From NCBI GenBank assembly GCA_018136815.1, contig CM030931.1, forward strand, positions 3,974,148 through 4,038,147: a stretch of 64,000 nucleotides of DNA, read 5' to 3'. Below, in pieces: positions 19,109 through 29,913 of the stretch (the first letter of the stretch is position 1; the number at the start of each line of letters is the position of its first letter). The DNA is from Isochrysis galbana (Eukaryota > Haptophyta > Isochrysidales > Isochrysidaceae). The notes beneath the pieces are model-generated. The model did not search any database. It worked only from the letters and a program-made list of their open reading frames with translations, and was not told the DNA's origin. The position numbers were made by a program, and so were the translations under genes.

Positions 19109-21400
19109 ATGAGCCGATGGCAACGGCTGATCCCGCTCCCATCGGCCCTCGCCCGTGCTCTCCAGCGCTCTGGCTTCGATCCGCCCTCCGCCATCCAGCG
19201 CTCAGCTGCCCCGCGTGTCTTTGCAGGAGAGAGCGTCGCCGTTCACGCTGAGACTGGTTCCGGCAAGACCATGGCGTTCCTCGCGCCACTGCTCGCCAGG
19301 TGCACCCTTGGTCTGCCGCGCCAGGTCCTCGTCCTCGTACCCTCACATCCGCTCGCATTACAGATGATCGACGTCGTTGATGAGCTGCGCGAGGCGGCTG
19401 CCGGCGCTGATGGTGGGCCGCTGCCTGCTGCGGAGCTGCTGCGCTCGGCAAAGCCTGCCGATCGCGCGGCGTCGCTGGCTTCGCAGGAGGCTGAAATTAT
19501 CATTGCGACAGGGGGCCAGCTAGCGTCTCTCCTGCCCACCCTGGAATCAGCCCCTGGCGCGCTCTCTAGTTTACGCACCAATCTGAAGGCCGTCGTCATC
19601 GATGAGGTTGACGCCCAGCTGCGGATCCCGGCCTCCGTGGCGCAAGGGCCATCGATGCAGCGCCGTGCTGCACGCGATGCCTACCTCAAGAAAAGCGCAT
19701 TGGGCCGGGCTCTGAGGCTAGTGGTTGCGCGGGGTCGAAAGCGAAGCCTGCACCAGCTGATGTTCACGGAGGGCCGACGTGCCCACCGTCCTAGATATTG
19801 CGACTTCTCCGTGAGCTTTGGACACGGTGGGGGTGATACGAGGTCGCGTGGTGCACCGGACATGCTGGATTCGGCAGAAGCGCCCGTCCCAAAGTCCAGC
19901 TGCTCCAGTTTTGGTCGCGTGCAAGTCGTCGCTCTCACAGCAACTCTGAGCCACCGCACGTTGCGCGATTTGCTCGCCATCGTGGAGCGCGAACCTGGAC
20001 GTCTAGGCTTAGTCGTTGCGGCCTCTGGGGGCGTCAGCGTTGGCGCAGGCTTGCCGTCTTCTTTCATGGAAGCCGCCTACGCGGCGCCGGCCCTGCCACC
20101 TATCGACCCATTGCCTCCTTTGGAAGAGATGCAACGGGAAGTATCTCAAGATTGGAGAGCGGTTGGGTGCAATAGCGTTGGTTCACTCACGAGACTCGGT
20201 GCACAGGAGGTCATGGCTGCGCCCAAAACATGCACGCATGACGCACGCCTCGACTTTCAGAAGGAAGACTATGCCATGAGGGCTATTTCACGGGCCGCAA
20301 ATGAAGCCGCCACGCCGCCAACGGCTGAGCATGGCCAGGCTGATGCCGACCGTGCATCCCATGTGCGGGAGGGCTTCGGCGTACGCGGTGGCATCTTGCG
20401 GGTTCCCATGCCGTCAAGCATCTCGCATAGTGTAGTTCTCTGTCGAGAGCGTGATAAGGCGGCGGCGGCGGCGGTCATCCTCGAAGAGAGCAAACTCAAG
20501 AGCACGTCCACGGCGCTCTTGGTCATGAAAGATGGCATCGATGGCGAAGATGCTCTCAATGAGATGGAGCGTGCTGGCGTGCAGGGCGCGAGGCTACTGG
20601 ACGATCTGACCAGTCTGGCGGCTGCAGTGATGGGCCAGAGCGAGTTCGACCACGACGCAATCAACACGACCTATATGGCAAGCCTTGGCACTTGCGTATT
20701 GGACTCGGCAAATGCCGATCAAATTGTGGGCGACGCGGCTGCTGCCCGTGCACGTGCGGCTCTAGAGAGCTTGGATCGCGAGCCCGCACCGCCGCTCCCC
20801 GGATGGGCGGTAACTAGAAAGGGCAACCCCGAAGGATCGAGAATTGTTTCCATCGCCAGCGTGTCACAACGCGTGAGATCTGGCGAGATCGAGGATGGCG
20901 CCAGGGGTATGAACACTCGGTGCCCTGCTGCTAATGAGGTTGAGCGTAAAACGAATCGGCGGTCTGTATCGAGTGCCCTTTCGCGTGTGGTCGCCGCGGA
21001 AGGCGCTAAAGTGATTGTGGCGCAAGAGTCAGCGCTGCGAGGCTTAGATTTGCCAAGGGTCGACCTCATCCTCTTGACGATGCTGCCAGACGATCCTGAG
21101 GCATACGTACACATTGCTGGGAGGACAGGCAGATTTGGTAGGAGCGGCCACGTTGTGAACATCTGGACAAGACGGGAGCAAGAGCGATCTGGCTTCATCA
21201 CAGCCTCCTTGCGTGGCGTCAAATTTAGGACGAAGGAGTTTAAACCTGGCGGCGAGGAAATAGCCGGCGCCAAAGGTGATGAGTTGGGTACGGGCAGGAG
21301 TAGCCGGGCGAAACCACGCGCCTCGTATGGCACTTATGGTAAGCAGAGCTTTGAGCAATGGTCCCCCCACCTTTCTCACTATCAGCAGCGCAAACAGTAG
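19109..21400 (+). CDS. DEAD-box-type RNA helicase, divergent
   Basis: 763 aa from the ATG at 19109. The frame opens earlier at a TTG with no ATG. The Q motif is GFDPPSAIQRSAAP, motif I AETGSGKT (47-54), Ia VPSHPLALQ, motif II DEVD (165-168) in place of DEAD, and motif III TAT (about 277) in place of SAT. In the second domain motif V is QESALRGLDLPRVD and motif VI HIAGRTGRFGRSG (about 668), where HRxGRxxR is usual. The two domains are separated by roughly 300 extra residues without motifs. DEAD-box proteins unwind short RNA duplexes using ATP. Nothing shows whether this one acts in the nucleus or an organelle; its nearest relatives may be plastid or mitochondrial forms. A single exon is seen. 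Confidence 0.85.
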   Translation: MSRWQRLIPLPSALARALQRSGFDPPSAIQRSAAPRVFAGESVAVHAETGSGKTMAFLAPLLARCTLGLPRQVLVLVPSHPLALQMIDVVDELREAAAGADGGPLPAAELLRSAKPADRAASLASQEAEIIIATGGQLASLLPTLESAPGALSSLRTNLKAVVIDEVDAQLRIPASVAQGPSMQRRAARDAYLKKSALGRALRLVVARGRKRSLHQLMFTEGRRAHRPRYCDFSVSFGHGGGDTRSRGAPDMLDSAEAPVPKSSCSSFGRVQVVALTATLSHRTLRDLLAIVEREPGRLGLVVAASGGVSVGAGLPSSFMEAAYAAPALPPIDPLPPLEEMQREVSQDWRAVGCNSVGSLTRLGAQEVMAAPKTCTHDARLDFQKEDYAMRAISRAANEAATPPTAEHGQADADRASHVREGFGVRGGILRVPMPSSISHSVVLCRERDKAAAAAVILEESKLKSTSTALLVMKDGIDGEDALNEMERAGVQGARLLDDLTSLAAAVMGQSEFDHDAINTTYMASLGTCVLDSANADQIVGDAAAARARAALESLDREPAPPLPGWAVTRKGNPEGSRIVSIASVSQRVRSGEIEDGARGMNTRCPAANEVERKTNRRSVSSALSRVVAAEGAKVIVAQESALRGLDLPRVDLILLTMLPDDPEAYVHIAGRTGRFGRSGHVVNIWTRREQERSGFITASLRGVKFRTKEFKPGGEEIAGAKGDELGTGRSSRAKPRASYGTYGKQSFEQWSPHLSHYQQRKQ

Positions 21401-21734
21401 CTCTGTCTTAGGTCACAACGCAAAGGGGGTCAGCATGGGGTGGTGGATAAATGAATTTGCTTTTTGTCCCTGCGAATTTTACCGAGCAGCATGCAAAATT
21501 CAAAATGGGTCGCGTTTCATGTGCCATTGCTGCTGCTAAGTTGCTAAGCACAACAAACAACAAATCCTTAACCTAAAACTGAGAGCTGAGAGTGCGACGA
21601 GGAGGGAAAAGACAAGTAAAACTTTTTAGTTTTCTGGCCACGCGCGCGGCCTTGGGCTCTCGTGCTGCTCGTATTGTATTGTTTATTGTAATTGTAGCCA
21701 CGCCACGCGCCACGCCCACGCATTCCTTGCCCTC

Positions 21735-21890
21735 CCTCGAACTAAGTTTATACTTGGTTCTCGCCCATGGGTGGGCACGAGCCCCCCCTCTCCACTCCCA
21801 CTCCCCACTCCTCCCCTGGCGTGGGGGAGGTGGAGCAATCACCCATCCTCCTGGCATGCCTTTATCGTGCTGGCTGGCAGGGAGCAGCCA
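21735..21890 (+). repeat. Truncated head of the 0.73-kb dispersed repeat
   Basis: It starts with aactaagtttatacttggtt and runs through gcccatgggtgggcacgagc, matching the head of the element at 46551. The match fades after about 150 bp. The tail is missing. Confidence 0.65.
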
Positions 21891-22139
21891 GAGCAGCAAC
21901 AAAAAGCAGTGAGGTCATGACAAACAGTGAGTGAGAAAGTGCTCCCCCCCTTTTCTCCCCCCCTGCCGAGCGCGAAACCGCGCCGAACGAAGCAGGATGC
22001 TCGGCTTGGGCCATGTGGCGCGAGCCGCATGGCGGCAGCACCGCCTACTTGGCCGAGCCATCTATCCCGTCCCGCCCGACAACACAAGCCCGCGGGTGCG
22101 GGAGCGCACAACCGGAGCAGCTGCGATCACAACACGACG

Positions 22140-22335
22140 GCAGCTTTGGTGGAAGGTGGAAGGCGCGCGATCATGGCCTCCCAGCAAATCCTGCGACCGG
22201 GCGGCCAGCGGGGCTGCCCACTTTTAGCGAAGATGGCTCGACAATACTTGGGTCGCCCGGCTAGCTCGGCGGGCGTTGAGCGCATGTTCTCCAAGGCCGG
22301 CAAGCTACATGATAGACCTCAAGGCGTCTCAGAGT
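22140..22335 (+). pseudogene. hAT transposase C-terminal dimerisation fragment
   Basis: The frame gives PLLAKMARQYLGRPASSAGV then ERMFSKAGKLHD, the signature of the hAT dimerisation region (fP-L-A-yL-PaSsa-ER-FS-aG). LWWKVE lies just upstream in another frame and DLKASQSDE just downstream in a third, so at least two frameshifts are present. It stops where the b561 copy begins. It is a dead remnant of a DNA transposon. Confidence 0.75.
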
Positions 22336-22384
22336 GACGAGACACGAGACCCTTGAACACCTCGTCCCCTTTCTAGAGGTTGCG

Positions 22385-22954
22385 TGCGGGAGGAGGGGGG
22401 GTATGCGGCGCCGGCGAGCGCGACGAGCGTGCGCTGCGTGCGACCCGACGGGTGCGCCCCCACGTACCGCGTCAGCTGGCCCGAGGGCGACGAGGGCCCG
22501 CAGGTGTGTTTCTCCCTCCTCGCGCCCCCCATCGGCCCTCCCTCCCACCCAAAAAGGGAGGAAACCCCAACAACGCACTCCCCCCCCCCCGATCTCTCAG
22601 GGAAGCGGCCTTGCGGTGGCCGCCGCCGGCGTCGCGCTCGCCGTCGCGTCGGTGCCCCGAGGGCGCCACTTCTCGCACCCCCATCACACGCTCGGGATCG
22701 TCGCCTTCGCCCTCGCCCTGCTGCAGCCGCTCAACGCGCTCGTGCGCGGCACGCCCGGCGCCCGCACCACACGCCGCGCCGTGTGGCGGGTCGCGCACAA
22801 GGGGACGGGCTACGCCGTGCTCGGCGTGGGCGTCTACCAGGCCCTCTCGGGGCGCGCCCTCATGCCGAGCCAAGGCGACGCCGTTCTCGTCGCGTACGTG
22901 GTGCTCCTGGGCCTCTCCTTCGGGGTGCTCGCGGGGGGGCTCATGGTAGGCTGA
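22385..22954 (+). pseudogene. Partial second copy of cytochrome b561 gene
   Basis: Exon up to 22503, a 97-bp GT-AG intron (22504-22600) nearly identical to that of the first copy, and exon 22601-22954 encoding the last three b561 helices with HFSHPHHTLG and RVAHKGTGY. The upstream exon differs from the first copy: it reads RCVRPDGCAPTYRVSWPEGD and lacks the HGVLM helix and the RVHRVVQ histidine. Without those two haem ligands it should not work as a b561. It may instead be a different gene sharing this exon. It abuts the hAT remnant on its left. Confidence 0.55.
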
Positions 22955-22998
22955 GAGTGAGGGAAAGGAGACCAAATGAAGGCAAGCCGCCTTTCGGC

Positions 22999-23504
22999 CG
23001 ATTGCTATCCACCTAGATATAGATAGTGCATTGGCGCTATCCACCTAGATAGAAATAGTGAAAAAGCGCCCTAGATAGGTAAAAAAACCTTTTAATGTTC
23101 TCACCTCGCGCGCGGCTATGTATGCGCCCTAGATAGGTAGATGTCTAGATATCTGGGTATCTAGTTCCACGCCTTACTTACACACGGAAGGTGAGGGCAA
23201 AAGTTGGTGAAGACTATCTCTACAGACTTGGCCATGGGGAGAGCTAAGCATGTATGGGAGACAAAGATAGATGAATTGGTTCAGTTGGTGGGAAGCTCAG
23301 ATTCTTCAACCTAAGCTATGCCCTTGAGGCACAAAGGCCAGAGTCCTACGACCTACGAATGCATGGAAATCGTAGTACGCGGTCCTGCAATGTCGGACGG
23401 AACCGGCTGACCGCCGCACGCCCACACAACACGACCGGACAGCAGCGCCTCCGGAAGCCGCGACACCTCAAGCCCAAAACCCAACGTGAAAGCAACCACC
23501 AAGC
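22999..23504. other. Intergenic with cctagatag repeats and a LINE-tail scrap
   Basis: Several copies of atccacctagatag and gcgccctagatagg (23008-23160). Between them, at 23083-23115, lies aaaaaaaccttttaatgttc followed by tcacctcgcgcgcgg, the LINE tail in reverse. Otherwise nothing is recognised. Confidence 0.5.
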
Positions 23505-23740
23505 GAATGTCACATAAAAACCGACTGCCCGATGGCGCAGGAGAAGGTCGAGGAGTCGTCCGTCGGTCCGTCGGGGATCGGTACACGCCGCTTGCCACCG
23601 GAAACCTCGAACACTGAGCCCCTAAGTAGAGCACGAGGGGACGAGCCGCAAGGCAAGTGAGAGAGAGTGTTAAGGGACGCGGGCGCGGCTGCTAAGTAGA
23701 CCTGCATAGTCGCACGCGCGGCGAGAATATTAAAAAAAAT
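23505..23740 (+). mobile_element. SINE-like repeat sharing the LINE 3' tail (copy 1)
   Basis: In order: gatggcgcaggagaaggtcg, a ggatcggtRcacgccg block, gcccctaagtagagcacgag, gagccgcaaggcaag, taagggacgcgggcgcggct, and the tail gcgcggcgagaatattaa followed by A. Copies at 49040 and 62708 keep the same order, and that at 32343 (minus) most of it. No coding. No Pol III boxes that I can assign. Confidence 0.7.
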
Positions 23741-24273
23741 TCAGTATGTCAGAGTAATGTCAGAGCACGGCAGATCTTCAGATGAGCAGGATTACAACAT
23801 AGTAGCGGCATTAACTCTCAGATGGTAAATCCAAATCAAAAATTTGATAGCTCAAATCAGCCGGTTCCACTTTTGACCGGACACTACCTAGCGGTATCGC
23901 AAGATCACGGCAGGCATCGAGACCCCTAGATCCAGGCATCGATCGGCAGAACGACATCCTGCGCCGCGCTGCATACCACCGACACCTACCAGGGATAGGT
24001 GTCACTTAGTGTCACTGTACATGTATGTCCGGGCGAGGTAGTTGCGAGGAAGAGAGACCATGAGAGTGCGTCAATACGAAGGCGCGCCCAATTGTACGCC
24101 CTACACCACTACCACAGTAGCATGTGCGATTATGTACGGTGACAAATGAGAAGACTAGAATGCACAAGGGCGGCAACAGATCCAACTCGCAGCTAGAGCA
24201 TGGGTGACGGGTATGTAGTTACATGCGGGTGGGAAATGTCTTCTCGATCGTTGCACTTCACTCATCGAACACG

Positions 24274-24353
24274 GTTGAGGTCTTCAATGCCACTGACCGG
24301 CTGGCAAGCAATGTGCGTTGAGGTCTTCAATGCCACTGACCGACTGGTAAGCA
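24274..24353. repeat. 37-bp unit repeated twice
   Basis: gttgaggtcttcaatgccac at 24274 and again at 24317, each continuing to aagca; the period is 43 bp, with two substitutions between the copies. Confidence 0.8.
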
Positions 24354-24484
24354 GATGCTTGTCAGTGGATGGCCATCTAACTCGGATCCATGGGTTTTTA
24401 AAAGAGACAAGCTTGAACAGTTGTGAGCAATGATGAGGTCGCCCGCTGGGAAGCAACATCGACGGACCAAACTCTTTGTCTGCT

Positions 24485-25931
24485 TCAAGAGGTGTTCCGA
24501 TTTCTTTTCCCATTTTCATCATCGACAGCTGCGCTCATTTGAGCGAGAGTTCCGCCGCAGAGCTCGAGCACCTCGTGCCAGAGTGGTCTCTGTGCCAAAT
24601 CATGAAAAGGCAAGGTACAGGTGGGCAGTTACTGCATGCCCGAATCCGACTTATCGTCAATTGTATAGCGGACAGAATCAATAGGATTTGTGTGTTGTGG
24701 GACATCATCACAGTTCGCAGCAACATCGGTACATTTGCGCATCACTACTTGGAATACAACTCACCGGCAGCGATCTGCATTGTTTCAGCACGAGTGGCCG
24801 GCAGCATGCGACTGCCTGCCATTCGGTACCTATCATCTTTGAATTCAAGTCGCGACAATGTCCAACGAATATTCGAAAGTCGTCTGCACGGGCAGTCCCT
24901 CGGAGTACGGCTGCAGTAGCAGTTGCCACATTCGCAGTGAAGACTCCAGTTCCACGCACCAATTCCACCGATCCTGGCACTCGAGTCTTGGTGAGCCCGT
25001 GCATGCAAAGTGCAGGGCCATCCATCCCGATGTCTCCTCCCTTGTACAAGATGGGACGAGATCCGAATACCCTGAGCACATCAGATGGAGCGATGCCATT
25101 GACACCCTTATTTTGTGGCGATTCAGAGAGAGTGTCAGCTTCATCCGTGTGCCCCAAAGAGGTCACGAGCTCTGCGATGGACTTGCTCCACGAGAGAGGC
25201 CTATTCAGAATGATGGAGACGCCGCCCTCGTGTTCACGAGTTCCAGGAGGTTTTAAGCATAAACGGACCTGGCCTCTCAATGTGAGCGCGCGCTGCTGCA
25301 TCCGCCAGAGGTCGCCCTTCTCGCCCGCAAGGCTCTCTCGATCAAGCCCTAAGAAGGCGCGATTGGACAATAGGGTTGCAGCTCTCCACATGGCCCCAAA
25401 GCCTACGAGACGGCGAGACGCCTCCTTGCCCTCAGACGGAGCATTCGATCCGTCCACCTGTTGCACATCTCCGTACAGAGAGCTGGATACATCGGAGTCC
25501 ACGAGGAAAGAGTCGCCCCCATCCACCTCGAGCATCCGAATCAAGGCTCGCGGCCAAGGTTCCTGACTGCCCATGTTCGCCTGCTCCATGAGGATGGCTT
25601 GCAATGGCATGGCGCATAACAGGCTTCCCGGCTCTGCAGTAGGCAGTGGGTGTGCCCACGCATCAGAAACGTACTCTTGCCACAAGCGAGGCGACTCGAG
25701 CCGCAATCTTGCGGCGTTGGCCGCGCAGGCGACCCCAGGAGGTGCACTTGCAGCCGAGGTGGAGGAGGAGGCCTGCCTGGCGACAAGCGCAGCGCGGAAG
25801 AGTCTCCACTCTTCGGGCGATCTGGGCATCGGCAGCTCATCTCGCGCAGAGGAGAGGCTGATGCTCCCGCCCCGTTGCGCCAGCCGCGGCAAGCCTGCGC
25901 TGAGTACCAGCAGCGCCTCACCCAGTATCAT
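24485..25931 (-). CDS. UPF0301/AlgH (DUF179) family protein, two exons
   Basis: Exon 1 spans 25931-24765 and exon 2 24589-24485. The intron begins GTGAGTTG and ends TTTGGCACAG; both sides are in phase 0, giving 423 aa. The family features are EGGVSIILNRPLSWSKS, SRPILYKGGDIGMDGPALCM, VRGTGVFTANVATATAAVLR, FRIFVGHC and a Trp in GTEWQ. After the splice comes PLWHEVLELCGGTLAQMS, the conserved closing helix, which strongly supports the intron. The N-terminal 200 residues are outside the domain and may include a transit peptide. The molecular role of this family is not settled; it is common in bacteria and in plastid-bearing eukaryotes. Confidence 0.8.
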
Positions 25932-26551
25932 CGCCAGAGGTGCACCAATTCTTCCCCTTGGCCCCGCGCCGGCTGTCGGGCTCGAGGCCGGCCGATGGCG
26001 GCGGGGGAGAGGGGGCGAGCGCGGACGCCCGCCCGCTCGGGAGCCCCCAGGAGCTCCTTCCTAATAAAAACACCAGTAGCTCTTGTCTAAGTACTCTACT
26101 CCACACTAGTAGTAAAGTATTCTAGTAGCTCTAGTAGTAGTAGAAAAAAATATTCTTGAAGATGCCCGCTACGCTACTACTTACTCTCTCCTTAACCGGA
26201 TTCACGCTCGACATCGCCCTCGCCCCCACCTCTCTCCCCTTCCCGCTCCCCCCCCCATTCCTTTTTGTTTGGTTTCGGTTTCGGGGGGTCGGCCCAGGCG
26301 TACACTACACACTACTTTGTGCTTTGGGCCTAGCGTTGGGGGAGGGGGGGGGGGGAGCTATTGGGTTGTTGTCGGATGGCTGCGTGCGCTGGTACATCGC
26401 GGTGTGGGGACCCAGCCTTGCGGCTTCCGCCAGGGGAGTCCTCGGTCGTAGGGCGCTTCAACTTCTCGCGCCCGGCTTTTATCTCCTTGGTCGTTTGTGT
26501 TGTGTGTTGCTGTGTGCTCTATTTTTTCGTGTTTGATGCAAAGTTTTAGCG
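25932..26551. other. Promoter side of UPF0301 gene and 5' region of LINE ORF1 copy
   Basis: It contains tagtagctctagtagtagta repeats near 26105-26150, a C/T-rich run and a G-run at 26340-26356. The 120 bases before 26552 are T-rich and may be the LINE 5' UTR. No gene is seen. Confidence 0.4.
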
Positions 26552-27410
26552 ATGGAGCGCGCGCCGACCGCTCCCACCTCCCAGCCCCCCGCCGCCACGA
26601 CGCCCCAACGGGGCCGCCCCAAGCCGCCGGAGCCCAAGCGCTCTCAAGCCTCAGCCCCGCCTGATCAAGACGTCGAGATGGCGCCACCTCCCTCGCCTCC
26701 CAAGCAGCCACACAGCCAGGGAACAGGCAGAGTCCTGTTCCCAGCTGCAGACCAAAGCCAGGGCAATGCCTAGGCACCTGACTCCCTCGTCTCGCCCCCC
26801 AACCAAGGACTCCCCATGGGGGCTGGCAGCACTGCTGCCACCCCCATGGCGGCAACTCCTACCAGCAGTGCACCCCTCGGGGGCGGGCACTTGACACAAC
26901 AATCCATTCTAGGGGCCTTTGCGCCCTCCAACCAACAACCAATCCTTGCACAGAAATCGTATGCTGAAGCCGCACAGCATGAGCCCAAAGGGAAGAACCC
27001 AGTGCAGCCAGCTCAGAAGCAGCAAACCCCACAACCACAACAGCCCTCGCGCAAGCGAGCCGACCCTCAGTCGGACCCAAAACCGATCGTGTACAGCACC
27101 AACCAACTCGCACCCCCCCCTCTGGATGAAGAGGAAGAACCTGAAGACACACCTTTTTTCATTCAGCTAGCTCAGCTAGCTGACGACAAAAAGGATATCA
27201 AGAGCGAAGATGTGGCTACATTCATGAAATTCCTTCTCTCTAGTTTCTAGGCTGGAAGGCCTTGACGCTACACCAGACGGGATGGACAAGGGCCGTAAAG
27301 GCCCTCGCATCTTCTATGTTGACGACGATGCGCATGACCAATTCAAAGCCGCCTATGGCGACAAACTTTCAACGATACTCTCGGGAGTACAACACGAATT
27401 TGCGGTCGAG
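26552..27410 (+). pseudogene. LINE ORF1 copy, damaged, 3' part missing
   Basis: Starting at the ATG at 26552, a Pro/Gln/Ala-rich protein is cut by a TAG at 26771, continues in the same frame (SILGAFAPSNQQPILAQKSY, then KSEDVATFMKFLLSSF) and stops at 27250. One frame over, LVSRLEGLDATPDGMDKGRK leads into the ORF1 seen at 1797 (the ATG here is at 27282), with IFYVDDDAHDQFKAAYGDKL. Similarity to the first copy ends at about 27405 in mid-gene. So an intact ORF1 is probably one long frame of some 540 residues, and this copy has one stop, one frameshift and a lost 3' end. 3' loss is unusual for LINEs and points to later deletion or another insertion. Confidence 0.7.
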
Positions 27411-29348
27411 CAACGGACGAGGCTAGAGGACCCATTCCAGATTCCAGCTCCAGTTGACGGGGTGTGAGTAGAGGCCCGCGGAGGCGGCGGAACTTCGACC
27501 GTCGGCGCGGAGAGGCGAGAGGAGGGGAGAAGGGGAGAACTGGCTCGGAAAGGCTCTCTTTTGAAGAAGGGTTCTGAAGGAGCCCAGCCGGAGAGCGCCT
27601 GACTCACCATTGGTTGCCAAATCTGCGACACCACTGACTTCGGGCGCTCGACTGGCGACCTCTACGGCCTCAGCAGCATCCTCGCAGTTTGCCGCTGCAG
27701 CACTCCAGCAACCCCGGGAGTGCGCAACGCTACCCCTTCGCCGTCTGAAGGAGCCTAGGCCCGAGACATGACCATTAATGCAAGCCGGGGCGCTCAGATG
27801 ACCCGCCCGCCCGCCCCCGGGCTCTGCCGGGGTCTCTGCAGGGCCTGCTGGGACATCTTCACTTGCGTCTTCACCTGCGTCGGCGTGCAGCATCGGCCAG
27901 CGGCTCAGTGCAGCCGCCGATATTCCCAGTTGTAATTATTTTTTATTTTGTCGCAGTGTATTTTATAGAAGTCGGTGAGTATTGTATATATCTCCATGCA
28001 AGCTAGTAGGTATAGTATTTCTCTAGCTAGATTGCGGCGCTAGAGGTGGGGGAGGGGGAAGCTGAGTAAAAAGTAAAAACAAACTCTAGTTGATCCGGAG
28101 GCCCAAATTCTTTTATCGTGGAACCGGGGGAAGATTCCCCTCGTCTCTCTCCCCGCTCGAACCCGAATTCCAGGCAGAGCGATGGCGAGATGGCGAACGA
28201 CCCGCCTGCCGCCTGCCGCCTGACAGGCCGACCTTCGCCGCGCTCCAGCGAGAGCACGGCGGTGGTCAGCCCCCCCCCCCCCCCTTGTCGCTTGTCGCTG
28301 GTGTTAGGACTAAATGGTCCGGGGACACTACCGGTCGGCGGTCTCACCGGCGTTTCCTGCCACCGCACTCGGCCGATTTCTGCTTCACCTGCCCACGCAG
28401 CATGGCCGCCAGCCGCCAGCCCCATCCCACACTACTTCCAACCCCAACCTGAGGAGGATGACACCGGCTTTCCTACACTTTTTTGTTTAGTTTCGCGACT
28501 GTTGGCAAGGGGGGCCACGGGTTCCTCCAATGAGCACTATGAGCGTGAGTATACCCCACTCTCCACTGGCACTAGTCCGGTCGGTATTCACACTCGACGG
28601 CTCTCAGCGCACTCGTCTGACCCCCTCGCCAACAGTCGGGCGCACCATACATACGGAAAACGGCCGCCAATTTTGGCATGCGACCGGTAGCGAGAGGGCC
28701 AGATTTTCCACAGCGGAGCGGCAAGTCTCTCTCGCTGGCGAGAGGAGGTTTACGATTTGCTAGCGAGAGGAGGTTTACGACCTTGGAACGTGAGACCTTG
28801 CCCAGCCAGATTTCATACAAAACGCGCGAGTTTCCGCAGATTGTTCACTCAACTTCCCGACGGTCGGCAAAGGGGGGGGGGGGGGGGGGGGACACGCCAC
28901 GCCCCGTGCTTGCAAAGCTACTCCGTGGTGCTGGTCGTGTCCCCCCCCACCCCCGTAACCGCTGCGAGTCCACCCTCGTGGTCTCTTCAACGTCTCCCCC
29001 CCTTCCCCCCCCCCCCCCCTCTCTCTCTCCGCTCCCAGAGACACTCCCCTCCCCCCCCCCCCAGCGCACCTCCCCACCGGCAGAGAGAAGAAGGGAAAGG
29101 GCGAGCTTCTCACGCCCCCCCAGACCGCCTAATAAGGAATGAGAAGAAAGTACTCCCTCTCCTCTCCTCTCCTTCTTCTCGGCCGCGGGTCTCTCTGCCC
29201 GTCGGCGGGGAAGAAGTGGCGGCCGGCGCTTTGATTTCAAGAGAGGCGAACAGAGAGCCCCCCCACAACGCTCGGACGCCCCCCCGCCCCCCCCCGCGCG
29301 TACTCTTCTTCACTCTCTCTCTCTCTCTCTCGCTCTCTCTCTCCTTCT

Positions 29349-29391
<43 letters not shown>

Positions 29392-29397
29392 TCTTCT

Positions 29398-29444
<47 letters not shown>

Positions 29445-29873
29445 TCCGGCACATTCCTCTACTCTACGAGAAGACAGTATATTTTGTAGGACGGGCGAGA
29501 GAGAGCGGAGAATATCCTCGACGGAGACGTGAAGAAGAGAGATTAGAACGGCTTCTGAGGCAGGATAAATTTCGACGGGGGTTATGATGAGAAGCAAGTA
29601 GTCCCCCTGTGGGTTTGCCTCCCTTTTCCCCTATAGTGACCTCTTTCTTGTCCCTGTGTACATAACAGAAGACCTCTCTTCTTCTCTTCCCCCCACCTCT
29701 CCTCCTCTCTCCCTCTCTCTCCCTCTCTCTCTCTCTCCCTTCCTCTCTCTCTCCTTCTCTTCCCCCCCCCCCCCCACTCTATCTCTCTCTGCCCCTCCCC
29801 TCCCACCCCCTCTCTTCCGCAAGCCGCGGCACGGACATCTACTAGATACTCGGGCGCTCCCCCCCCGCTCCAT

Positions 29874-29913
<40 letters not shown>

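Noticed and set aside
29110-29600. Minus-strand frames of almost pure Arg-Glu-Arg-Glu
   Set aside because: They are translations of the GA microsatellite and have no other content.
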